From assembly GCA_963849305.1 (NCBI GenBank), contig CAWKGV010000010.1:72965-136964 (forward strand): a stretch of 64,000 bases of DNA. The letters run 5' to 3'. The notes below the pieces were generated by a model. The model ran no database searches. It was given only the letters and a program-made list of their open reading frames with translations, and was not told the origin of the DNA. Source of the stretch: CAWKGV01 sp963849305. Lineage in GTDB: Bacteria > Pseudomonadota > Alphaproteobacteria > Acetobacterales > Acetobacteraceae. The position numbers were made by a program, and so were the translations under genes. Of the stretch, positions 1 through 6,510 are shown in pieces; position 1 is the stretch's first letter, and the number at the start of each line of letters is the position of its first letter.

Positions 1-1979
1 AGGCGACCGGCTCGAGCCGGCAGCTCGATGCCGCCTTGCAGCTCCGCCTGACCCCGGAGTGGCATACCTACTGGCGCAGCCCGGGCGATGCCGGCGTCGA
101 GCCCTCGATCGACTGGCCGGGCTCGGAGAACCTCGCCGGGGCCAGGATCGCGTGGCCGGCGCCGCACCGGCTTCCGCCGCTCGCCGGCCTGGAGACGCAG
201 GGCTACGAGGGTGGCGTGGTGCTGCCGATCGTGGTCACGCTCGCGCATCCCGGCGCGCCGCTGCACCTCCATGCCGAGGTGGACTACGCCTCCTGCAAGG
301 ACGTTTGCATCCCATACCATGCCAGCCTGGACCTCCGGTTGCCGGCTGGGCTTGCAGTTCCCGGGCCGGAAGCGCCGGTGATCGCGGCGGCGCAGGCCCA
401 GGTCCCCGGTGATCTCGCCTCAGCAGGGCTCGCGTTGCGTGGCGCGGTTGTCGGCGCGGCGAAGGGCGGCGCCGTTCTTTCCGTTCGGCTGGAGAGCACC
501 GGGGCACCGCTGCGGGCGCCCGACCTGTTCGTGGAAGGCGTGGCGCAGGGCTCGCCTGGTCGGCCTGACGTCGTGATGTCGGACACCGCCCGGGTGGCAA
601 CCATGCGCGTGCCGATCCGGGAGAGCACCGCGGCCGCGCTCGCCGGCGGCAAACTTGGCGTCACGCTGGTCGATGGCATGCGTGCCGCGGAGGCCGACAT
701 CACGCCGCGGCTCGGCAGCCTGCCGCCGCCCCCGGAGCCGATGCTGCGGCTCGGCATCATTGGCGTCGCCCTGCTCGGCGGGCTGGTGCTGAACCTGATG
801 CCCTGTGTGCTGCCGGTGCTGTCGCTGAAGCTGCTCGCGCTGGCCGGCTATGCCGGCGCTGAGCGCCGTGCGGCTCGCCTCGGCCTGCTTGCGACGGCGG
901 CAGGCGTCGTTGCCTCCTTCGGCGTGCTCGCGGCGGCGCTCATCGTGCTGAAAACCGCGGGCGACGCGATCGGCTGGGGCATCCAGTTCCAGCAGCCCTG
1001 GTTCCTCGCCGGGATGGCGCTCGCCACGACGTTGTTCGCGGCGAGTCTCTGGGACTGGCTGCCCATCTCCTTGCCGGGCCGGGTTGCCGGCGCGGTCGGC
1101 GGCATGCGCGGGCGCGGAGGTCTCGGTGACGCTTTCCTGCTGGGCGCTTTTGCGACGATGCTGGCCGCCTCCTGCTCAGCCCCGTTCGTCGGCACCGCCA
1201 TCGGCTTTGCGCTGGCGCGCGGGCCGCTGGATATCTTGCTGGTGTTCGGCGCGCTTGGCCTCGGCATGGGGGCGCCGTTCCTTGCGATTGCGCTGGCGCC
1301 GGGGCTGGTGGCGTGGCTGCCGCGGCCGGGGGCGTGGATGGGGTGGCTGCGCCGCGTCCTCGGCGTGGCCCTGCTCGGCACGGCCGTCTGGCTGCTCTTC
1401 GTGCTCGCGACCGAGTCCGGGGCAAGCGCCGCGCTGATTGCCGGCGCTGCCCTTGCCGTTTTGCTGACCGTTCTCGCCTGGCGTCACCGACAGCCCTCCC
1501 GCCGGTTGGCGGTCGGCGCCGTCGTCCTGGCCGCCGTCACGGTGCTGGTCCCGGCTCTGCGCGGCCAGGCCGTGCCGGTCGCGGCGCCGGCGTCGAGCGC
1601 TGAAGCCGGTTTGTGGCGGCCGTTCGATGCGGCGGCGCTGCGCGGGGCGGTGGCACAGGGGCGGATCGTTTTTGTGGACGTCACCGCCGCCTGGTGCCTG
1701 ACCTGCAAGGTCAACGAGGCGACCGTGCTGGACCGGGCGCCGGTCGCGACCCAGCTTCGCTCACCGGGCGTCGTGGCGATGCGCGCGAACTGGACCCGCC
1801 CGGCTCCCGTAGTCACGGCCTACCTGCAAAGCTTCGGCCGCTACGGCGTGCCGCTCGATGTGGTCTATGGCCCCGGCGCGCCCGCGGGCATCGCCTTGCC
1901 CGAGCTGCTGACGCCGGCCGCCGTCATGGACGCCTTCCGGCGCGCCGGCCGCGAGCACGGCGAGGATGCGGCGGAATGA
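1..1979 (+). CDS. Thiol:disulfide reductase, DsbD/ScsB type (5' partial)
   Basis: The frame is open to the left edge, so the true start is outside the window; the TTG at 36 is only the first visible start-like codon. Counting from it, there is a periplasmic beta-rich domain with a CKDVC pair (Cys87/Cys91), then about eight membrane segments holding the two buried cysteines of the DsbD core (NLMPCVLP and ASCSAPF), then a thioredoxin domain with WCLTC (Cys554/Cys557). Proteins of this layout pass electrons from cytoplasmic thioredoxin to periplasmic thiols. The CKDVC N-terminal domain is closer to ScsB than to classical DsbD. Its stop overlaps the next start (ATGA), so the two genes are probably translationally coupled. 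Part of its thioredoxin region reappears in a relic near 4250. Confidence 0.9.
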   Translation, partial: ATGSSRQLDAALQLRLTPEWHTYWRSPGDAGVEPSIDWPGSENLAGARIAWPAPHRLPPLAGLETQGYEGGVVLPIVVTLAHPGAPLHLHAEVDYASCKDVCIPYHASLDLRLPAGLAVPGPEAPVIAAAQAQVPGDLASAGLALRGAVVGAAKGGAVLSVRLESTGAPLRAPDLFVEGVAQGSPGRPDVVMSDTARVATMRVPIRESTAAALAGGKLGVTLVDGMRAAEADITPRLGSLPPPPEPMLRLGIIGVALLGGLVLNLMPCVLPVLSLKLLALAGYAGAERRAARLGLLATAAGVVASFGVLAAALIVLKTAGDAIGWGIQFQQPWFLAGMALATTLFAASLWDWLPISLPGRVAGAVGGMRGRGGLGDAFLLGAFATMLAASCSAPFVGTAIGFALARGPLDILLVFGALGLGMGAPFLAIALAPGLVAWLPRPGAWMGWLRRVLGVALLGTAVWLLFVLATESGASAALIAGAALAVLLTVLAWRHRQPSRRLAVGAVVLAAVTVLVPALRGQAVPVAAPASSAEAGLWRPFDAAALRGAVAQGRIVFVDVTAAWCLTCKVNEATVLDRAPVATQLRSPGVVAMRANWTRPAPVVTAYLQSFGRYGVPLDVVYGPGAPAGIALPELLTPAAVMDAFRRAGREHGEDAAE

Positions 1980-2590
1980 GCTTCTATCAGCGCCAGATAG
2001 TGCCCCGGCTTACCCATCTGGCCATGCGGCAGAAGCAGTTTTTGCCGTACCGCCAGCGCGTGATCGGGGCGGCCGAGGGCCGCGTGCTCGAGATCGGCAT
2101 CGGCTCGGGGCTCAACCTGCCGCTCTACGGACCGTCAGTTCGCTCGGTCATCGGGCTCGAGCCGTCGCCCGAGCTGTTGCGCATGGCGCGCGGACGAGCC
2201 GTTCCCGCTTCGGTCTCCTTCGAATTTCTTGAAGCCTCGGCCGAGGCAATACCGCTGGATGAGGGCAGCTTCGATACAGTCGTCACGACCTGGACGCTCT
2301 GCACCATCCCTGACGCGCGGCGCGCGCTGTCCGAGATGCGCCGCGTGCTCAAGCCGGGCGGCGCTTTGCTGTTCGTCGAGCACGGCCGCGCGCCGGAGCC
2401 TGGTGTCGCGCGCTGGCAGGACCGGCTTGACCCGCTGTGGTCACGTCTTGCCGGCGGCTGTCACCTCAACCGGAAGATGGACAATCTGATTTCGGACGGC
2501 GGGTTCCGGATCGCGTCGCTGACCAACGCGCGGCTGCCGGGGCCGCGCACCCACACCTTCCTCTATGAAGGCCGCGCGCTGCCGGCATGA
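1976..2590 (+). CDS. Class I SAM-dependent methyltransferase
   Basis: A 204-residue protein starting at the ATG that overlaps the stop of the preceding reductase gene. The glycine-rich SAM-binding motif I is clear (VLEIGIGSGLNLPLY, about residues 39-53), followed by an acidic motif II region (IGLEPS) and the post-motif RRVLKPGGALLF. It belongs to the methyltransferase type 11 group; the C-terminal HLNRKMDNLI segment resembles small-molecule or thiol methyltransferases. The substrate cannot be read from the sequence. Its place between a thiol-disulfide reductase and a PF03773-type permease suggests a role in thiol or metalloid handling, which is inference only. Confidence 0.85.
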   Translation: MSFYQRQIVPRLTHLAMRQKQFLPYRQRVIGAAEGRVLEIGIGSGLNLPLYGPSVRSVIGLEPSPELLRMARGRAVPASVSFEFLEASAEAIPLDEGSFDTVVTTWTLCTIPDARRALSEMRRVLKPGGALLFVEHGRAPEPGVARWQDRLDPLWSRLAGGCHLNRKMDNLISDGGFRIASLTNARLPGPRTHTFLYEGRALPA

Positions 2591-2625
2591 TCGCGAAATG
2601 CGACTAAAACCGGGAGCAATGCGCG

Positions 2626-2739
2626 ATGATGGGCCACATGAGCAGCATGATGTGGGGCATGGGCCTCGTCTGGCTCCTCGTCATTGTCGTCCTCGTGGTG
2701 GCTGTCGCGGCCCTGGTGAAATACCTGTTTGGAGACTGA
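2626..2739 (+). CDS. 37-residue Met/His-rich single-pass membrane peptide
   Basis: A small frame from ATG at 2626 to TGA at 2737-2739, between two clearly coding genes on the same strand. The first twelve residues contain six methionines and one histidine (MMGHMSSMMWGM); the rest is one hydrophobic helix (about residues 13-31) and a short charged tail (KYLFGD). A purine-rich GGGAG lies about a dozen bases upstream. Methionine clusters on a membrane anchor are typical of copper or silver contacts, and such peptides often sit beside metal transporters, but this one matches no named family I can identify. Composition and context suggest it is real; translation is not proven. Confidence 0.6.
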   Translation: MMGHMSSMMWGMGLVWLLVIVVLVVAVAALVKYLFGD

Positions 2740-2766
2740 ACTCGAACCCGACGCGAGGAGGTCCCC

Positions 2767-3915
2767 TTGAGCCACGGAATATTGGGTGCGATCGGAGCCG
2801 CACTTTTCATGGCCTTTGCCATGGGCTGGGAAATCCTCTGGGCCTTGGTGCTCGGCTTCGCGCTGTCCGGCGTCGTCCAAGCGGTTGTCACCAAGGGAGA
2901 GATGGGCCGGCTTCTGCCGGACAGCCGCACGCGCGCGATTCTGCTTGCAAGTGGCCTCGGAGCGGCCTCGTCCTCTTGTTCCTATGCCGCCGTGGCACTC
3001 GCCCGATCGCTGTTCCGCAAGGGCGCTGACTTTGTCGCCGCGATGGCGTTCCAGTTCGCTTCGACCAACCTGGTGCTGGAACTCGGCGTCATCCTTTGGG
3101 TGTTGATGGGATGGCAGTTCACGCTCGCCGAGTTCGTCGGCGGACCGATCATGATCGTGCTGCTGACCGTGTTGCTGCGGCGGGCGATGACGCCGGCGCG
3201 CCTCGCCGAAGCGCGGGCCCAGGCCGAGCGGGGCTTCGCCGGACGCATGGAGGGCCACGCCGCAATGGACATGTCGCTCTCGGGCGGCAGCGTGCTCTCG
3301 CGCGCTCTCTCGCCGCGGGGCTTCACCGCGATCAGCCATTTCTACGTCATGGACTGGGCCAGCGTGTGGGCGGACATCGTGCTCGGACTGCTGATTGCGG
3401 GTGCGCTCGCGGTCTGGGTGCCACACGGCTTCTGGACCAGTCTGTTTCTGTCGCACGACCCGGTGTGGTCGAGGATCGTCGGGCCGCTGATCGGACCGGT
3501 CGTGGCGGTCATTTCCTTCGTCTGCTCGGTCGGCAACGTGCCGCTTGCGGCGGTGCTCTGGAACGGCGGCATTAGCTTCGGCGGCGTGGTCGCGTTCCTG
3601 TTCGCTGACCTGATCGTGCTGCCGATCATCGATATCTATCGCAAGTATTATGGCGCCCGCGTCGCGGCGCTGCTGTTCGGCCTGTTCTACGCGGCGATGG
3701 CAGGCGCCGGCTACATTGTCGAACTCCTGTTCGGAGCACTCCGCTTGGTGCCGAAAGGGCGTCGCGTACCAGTTCTGCACGAGGGCGTGAGCTGGGACTA
3801 TACGACCGTACTAGACATCGTGGCACTAGCGCTGTCTGCCCTCCTTGTGTGGCGCTTCCTGAGGACTGGCGGACCTGACATGCTCAGAATGATGTCGGCC
3901 GAGGTTGAGTCCTGA
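2767..3915 (+). CDS. Predicted permease, PF03773 (DUF318/ArsP-like) family
   Basis: A 382-residue polytopic membrane protein. The start is TTG at 2767, chosen because a strong GAGGAGG ribosome-binding site ends about five bases before it and the protein would otherwise lose its first helix. Hallmarks of the family are two paired half-domains with SSCSYAAVALARSLF (about residues 66-80) and SVGNVPLAAVLWNGG (about 256-270) and roughly eight membrane segments. Some relatives export organoarsenicals (ArsP), but most have no known substrate. The single cysteine in the first motif and the neighbouring Met-rich peptide, methyltransferase and thiol reductase point to a soft-metal or metalloid substrate; this is inference. 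Confidence 0.85.
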   Translation: MSHGILGAIGAALFMAFAMGWEILWALVLGFALSGVVQAVVTKGEMGRLLPDSRTRAILLASGLGAASSSCSYAAVALARSLFRKGADFVAAMAFQFASTNLVLELGVILWVLMGWQFTLAEFVGGPIMIVLLTVLLRRAMTPARLAEARAQAERGFAGRMEGHAAMDMSLSGGSVLSRALSPRGFTAISHFYVMDWASVWADIVLGLLIAGALAVWVPHGFWTSLFLSHDPVWSRIVGPLIGPVVAVISFVCSVGNVPLAAVLWNGGISFGGVVAFLFADLIVLPIIDIYRKYYGARVAALLFGLFYAAMAGAGYIVELLFGALRLVPKGRRVPVLHEGVSWDYTTVLDIVALALSALLVWRFLRTGGPDMLRMMSAEVES

Positions 3916-4083
3916 GGACGGAAACGCACATGCCGAAGTCTGAGAATACGTTGCTAGCCGGGATTTTCTCACAAGCAGTTAGGTTACACTCACCTCCGAG
4001 ATGACTCGCATCTTGTCCAGGATAATTAACGATGCAGCCAATACCGAAGGCGCAGCCGACTCCGCCGCAGAACGACTTCAGCC

Positions 4084-4317
4084 GTAGCGCTCGACCAGGT
4101 CAGCCTGTTCCTCGCCGGACGGCTCACCGACAACGTTGGGGCCTTTATTCAAGGCACCTAATCGGGCACCGACAAGGCCTTCAGCCTGGATAACACCGAC
4201 ATCCGCCTGACCGCGCCGTACGACGTGGGTGGCTCGGAGCTTCGCGACCAGCAAAGTCAACGAGGCGACCGTGCTGGGCCGGATGCCCGTCGCGACCTGG
4301 CTTCGCTCGCCGGACGC
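4084..4317 (+). pseudogene. Composite relic: outer-membrane/cytochrome-associated fragment fused to a dsbD fragment
   Basis: From 4084 the frame reads VALDQVSLFLAGRLTDNVG, then AFIQGT, a TAG stop, and SGTDKAFSLDNTDIRL. This resembles part of a bacterial cytochrome-c-associated or porin-like beta protein, but it is short, interrupted and has no start. At about 4250-4317 the DNA becomes a near copy of the thioredoxin region of the reductase gene at the left end (1705-1771); by eye about 58 of 67 bases match. So two unrelated gene pieces are joined here. Nothing in the rest of 3916-4487 looks coding. The family assignment of the first piece is from memory of the motif and is moderate. Confidence 0.55.
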
Positions 4318-4504
4318 GACAAGCCGAAGCAGGTGAGCCACTTCGACTGATCACCCCGGGCCATTGGCTCAATGGATTGCAACCCCTTTCGCGGGCGGTT
4401 CGCCTCGGAAACCAGGGCCGGACCGCGATGGATTTCAAAGGAGGGCTCGTGCCGATGCCGCGTGTTCTTCTTGCCCGCATGTCCTGTCAATGTCCGGTAG
4501 TGTC

Positions 4505-4909
4505 TCAGTTTGAAACCCGATCGTCCTCAATCAGTGGACAAACGCAGTCAGCGCTTTCCGGAGGCGTCTGACGCAGGAGCCGCTTGAGGCGCCCTTGCAG
4601 GGATCGCAGCCGGCGCAGTTCGCCTTCCACTTGCGCGAGATGATGCTCAATCAGTTTGCGAGTGAGGGCGCAGGGGGACTTATTTCGTGACGCTTCGACG
4701 ATCTGCCGAACTTCTCCAAGGTTAAAACCAAATTCCTTGGCGTGCTGGACGAAGTGGAGCAAGGCCACTGCATCCGTTCCGTAGAGGCGATATTCGTTGG
4801 CGGAGCGCGCAGGGGGACACAGGAGGCCGTGCGCTTCGTAGTAGCGGATGGCGGAGGGCCGAAGTCCGACCCTCCGCGCAAGCTGACCAATGGTCATCAA
4901 GGCCATCAA
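4505..4909 (-). CDS. MerR-family metal-sensor-like transcriptional regulator
   Basis: A 134-residue protein; translation may begin at the first ATG or at Met5, where the conserved MTIGQLARRVG helix-turn-helix begins. The N-terminal winged helix (about residues 5-43) is followed by a long dimerisation helix and a cysteine-bearing tail: Cys80 at the head of the helix and Cys122/Cys124 (CVCP) near the end, the places where MerR, ZntR and CueR relatives bind metal. The last codons and the stop lie inside the left terminal inverted repeat of the cassette. It follows the small cysteine protein by 18 bases and is probably in one operon with it. The metal is unknown. Confidence 0.85.
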   Translation of the reverse strand: MMALMTIGQLARRVGLRPSAIRYYEAHGLLCPPARSANEYRLYGTDAVALLHFVQHAKEFGFNLGEVRQIVEASRNKSPCALTRKLIEHHLAQVEGELRRLRSLQGRLKRLLRQTPPESADCVCPLIEDDRVSN

Positions 4910-4927
4910 GCAGCCCCATTCTCACCG

Positions 4928-5101
4928 CTACTCGGTGGCCGGAAGTTTGCCGCTGCGGACGAGAGTGACGAGCTGGTTCCACTCGGCATGGCTCAACCGA
5001 ACGATGTTGTCGACCTCGCCGATCCTGACGCCCTCGGCCTCGATGACCACCTCCGGGCAGGCATCGCACTCAGGGCATAGGCTGAAAGTGATCGGTTCCA
5101 T
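4928..5101 (-). CDS. 57-residue CxxCxxC small protein
   Basis: The start ATG at 5101 is chosen because a GGAAGGAG ribosome-binding site sits seven to eight bases upstream; a longer frame to 5176 would run through the terminal repeat and has no such site. The protein begins MEPITFSLCPECDACPEV, so Cys9, Cys12 and Cys15 form a compact CxxCxxC metal-binding knuckle, followed by a small beta/alpha segment with several acidic residues and ending GKLPATE. It is the first gene of the cassette, ahead of the MerR regulator. It could be a metal chaperone, a metal buffer or a co-sensor for the regulator; no family name is claimed. Confidence 0.75.
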   Translation of the reverse strand: MEPITFSLCPECDACPEVVIEAEGVRIGEVDNIVRLSHAEWNQLVTLVRSGKLPATE

Positions 5102-5124
5102 AGCTTCATCTCCTTCCGCCCACC

Positions 5125-5155
5125 GAGATGGGGGTTGAAGCAGGTTGAAGGTCAA
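5125..5155 (-). promoter_or_regulatory. Candidate MerR-type promoter of the cassette
   Basis: On the minus strand a good -35 (TTGACC, 5155-5150) is followed by a 19-base spacer and a weak -10-like CATCTC (5130-5125), ahead of the small cysteine gene. An overlong 19-base spacer is the signature of MerR-activated promoters. The spacer holds two copies of CTTCAACC two bases apart, a possible operator. Inferred from spacing, not proven. Confidence 0.45.
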
Positions 5156-5273
5156 TACCGCCCCAGAGATTTTCAAACTGAGACACTACCCAATGTCCTG
5201 TTAGAGGTCAGATCGAGAAATAGGGCCGGAATGGAAGCAGACAGAATTCGCGAATGAAAACATCCGGCTAGGA

Positions 5274-5349
5274 TGGTGAGCCCGGTGGGATTCGAACCCA
5301 CGACCCCAAGATTAAAAGTCTCGTGCTCTACCGACTGAGCTACGGGCTC
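5274..5349 (-). tRNA. tRNA-Lys (anticodon TTT)
   Basis: On the minus strand a full cloverleaf can be drawn: acceptor stem GAGCCCG/CGGGCTC, D-arm GCTCAGTCGGTAGAGC, anticodon loop CTTTTAA with anticodon TTT, T-arm GTGGGTTCGAATCCCAC, discriminator A and an encoded CCA (5274-5276). Length is 76 bases. It lies upstream of the cyclophilin-coaD-gyrA block on the opposite side from the cassette, 75 bases from the cassette's target duplication. Confidence 0.97.
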
Positions 5350-5397
5350 CCCGCACGGGCTTGAACGCCATGCCGCGCCGGCGGTCAACCGCCCGGC

Positions 5398-5970
5398 CTA
5401 CTCCTTCACATCGGCCGCCACCCGCATGTGCTCGATCCGGTCGGGGTTCTGCACCGTCCCGCCGCCGCCGCTGCCACGCTTGATCTGATCGACCAGGTCC
5501 ATCCCCTGCACCACCTGGCCCCAGATCGTGTACTGGCCGTCGAGATGCGGGGCCGGGGCGAACATGATGAAGAACTGGCTGTTGGCGCTGTCGGGGGCGG
5601 AGGTACGCGCCATCCCGCAGGTGCCGCGCACAAACTTCCGCTTGGTGGTGAACTCGGCCGGCAGGTTCGGCAGGTTGGAGCCCCCGGTGCCGGTGCCAGT
5701 GGGATCGCCGCCCTGGGCCATGAACCCCTCGATCACACGATGGAACGGCGTGCCGTCGTAGAAGCCGCGGCGCGACAGCGTCTTGATCCGCTCCACCGCA
5801 TGCGGCGCGGTATCGGGATAAAGCACGATCACCACACGGCCGCTCTTGAGGTCGAGGTAGATCGTGTTCTCGGGATCGGTGGTCGGCTGGGTCGCGGCGG
5901 TGGCGCTCATGGCGTGTCCCATCGTCAGGGTTGCGACCGCGGAGCCCGCGATCAGGGTGCGTCGGCGCAT
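5398..5970 (-). CDS. Peptidylprolyl isomerase, cyclophilin type, exported
   Basis: A 190-residue cyclophilin that speeds cis-trans isomerisation of proline bonds. The N-terminus (RRR then a hydrophobic stretch ending near ATAA) is a signal peptide, so it acts in the periplasm. Family motifs are intact: FHRVIEGFMAQGGDPTGTG (about residues 76-94, with the catalytic Arg), NSQFFIMF and a W in YTIWGQVVQGM. A glycine run (GSGGGG) precedes the last strand. It lies 27 bases after coaD on the same strand and may be the last gene of a gyrA-coaD-ppi unit. Confidence 0.93.
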   Translation of the reverse strand: MRRRTLIAGSAVATLTMGHAMSATAATQPTTDPENTIYLDLKSGRVVIVLYPDTAPHAVERIKTLSRRGFYDGTPFHRVIEGFMAQGGDPTGTGTGGSNLPNLPAEFTTKRKFVRGTCGMARTSAPDSANSQFFIMFAPAPHLDGQYTIWGQVVQGMDLVDQIKRGSGGGGTVQNPDRIEHMRVAADVKE

Positions 5971-5997
5971 CAGGGCTTGTCTCCGAAACAGAACGTG

Positions 5998-6510
5998 TCA
6001 GCCGCGCAGGCGTCTCAGCGTGCGCTCCAAGGTCAGCGCCGGCACGAAGGAGGAAATATCGCCCCCCAGCGCCGCCACTTCCTTGACCAGCCGGGAGGCG
6101 ATGAACTGATGGCGCTCGCTCGCCAGCAGGAACACGGTCTCGATGTCGGGCGCCATGCGGTAGTTCATCCCGGCCATCAGGAACTCGTAGTCGAAATCGG
6201 AGACGGTGCGAAGCCCGCGAACGATCATCGAGGCGCCGACCGCGCGGGCGAAATCGACCAGCAACCCCTCGAACGGCCGCACTTCGACCGCGGTGCCGTT
6301 CTTCTCGGCGATCGACGCGCTTTCCGCCTTGACCAGCTCGATCCGCTCCTCCAGCGGGAACAGCGGCCCCTTGCCGGTATTGACCGACACGCCGACCACC
6401 AGCGTGTCGAGGAGCCGCGCCGCCCGGCCGATCACGTCGAGATGCCCATTGGTCACCGGGTCGAACGTGCCTGGATACACCCCGACCCGCCGGTGCGGTC
6501 TGTCAGCCAT
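5998..6510 (-). CDS. coaD: Phosphopantetheine adenylyltransferase
   Basis: A 170-residue enzyme of coenzyme A synthesis that joins 4'-phosphopantetheine and ATP to form dephospho-CoA. The nucleotidyltransferase signature is plain: GVYPGTFDPVTNGHLDV near residue 10 with the T/HxGH-type site, then RGLRTVSDFDYE in the middle and the ASERHQFIASRLVKE segment that binds the pantetheine arm. Length is normal for CoaD. Its start codon overlaps the end of gyrA by eight bases, so the two are coupled. Confidence 0.97.
   Translation of the reverse strand: MADRPHRRVGVYPGTFDPVTNGHLDVIGRAARLLDTLVVGVSVNTGKGPLFPLEERIELVKAESASIAEKNGTAVEVRPFEGLLVDFARAVGASMIVRGLRTVSDFDYEFLMAGMNYRMAPDIETVFLLASERHQFIASRLVKEVAALGGDISSFVPALTLERTLRRLRG

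Larger units (their letters stand above)
4496..5190. mobile_element. Transposase-less mobile cassette with 20-bp TIRs carrying a MerR module
   Basis: A 695-bp unit bounded by perfect 20-bp terminal inverted repeats: GGTAGTGTCTCAGTTTGAAA at 4496-4515 and its exact reverse complement at 5171-5190. The flanks carry an identical 8-bp direct repeat CAATGTCC (4488-4495 and 5191-5198), as expected of a target-site duplication. Inside are only a MerR-type regulator, a small CxxCxxC protein and their promoter; there is no transposase. This is the architecture of a mobile insertion cassette moved in trans. Eight-base duplications occur in several IS families (for example IS66, IS256, IS1595), so the parent family is not assigned. 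The intact repeats suggest recent arrival. Confidence 0.85.

Noticed and set aside
2563..3780. A 405-codon minus-strand frame opposite the permease
   Set aside because: Rich in His, Gln, Arg and Glu with no membrane or catalytic pattern; the opposite strand encodes a clear membrane protein with a strong ribosome-binding site.
4377..4571. A 64-codon plus-strand frame across the left end of the cassette
   Set aside because: It crosses from flanking DNA into the inverted repeat and runs antisense to merR; no family resemblance.
4928..5176. A longer start (5176) for the CxxCxxC protein
   Set aside because: It would begin in the terminal inverted repeat and lacks a ribosome-binding site. The ATG at 5101 has GGAAGGAG at the right distance.
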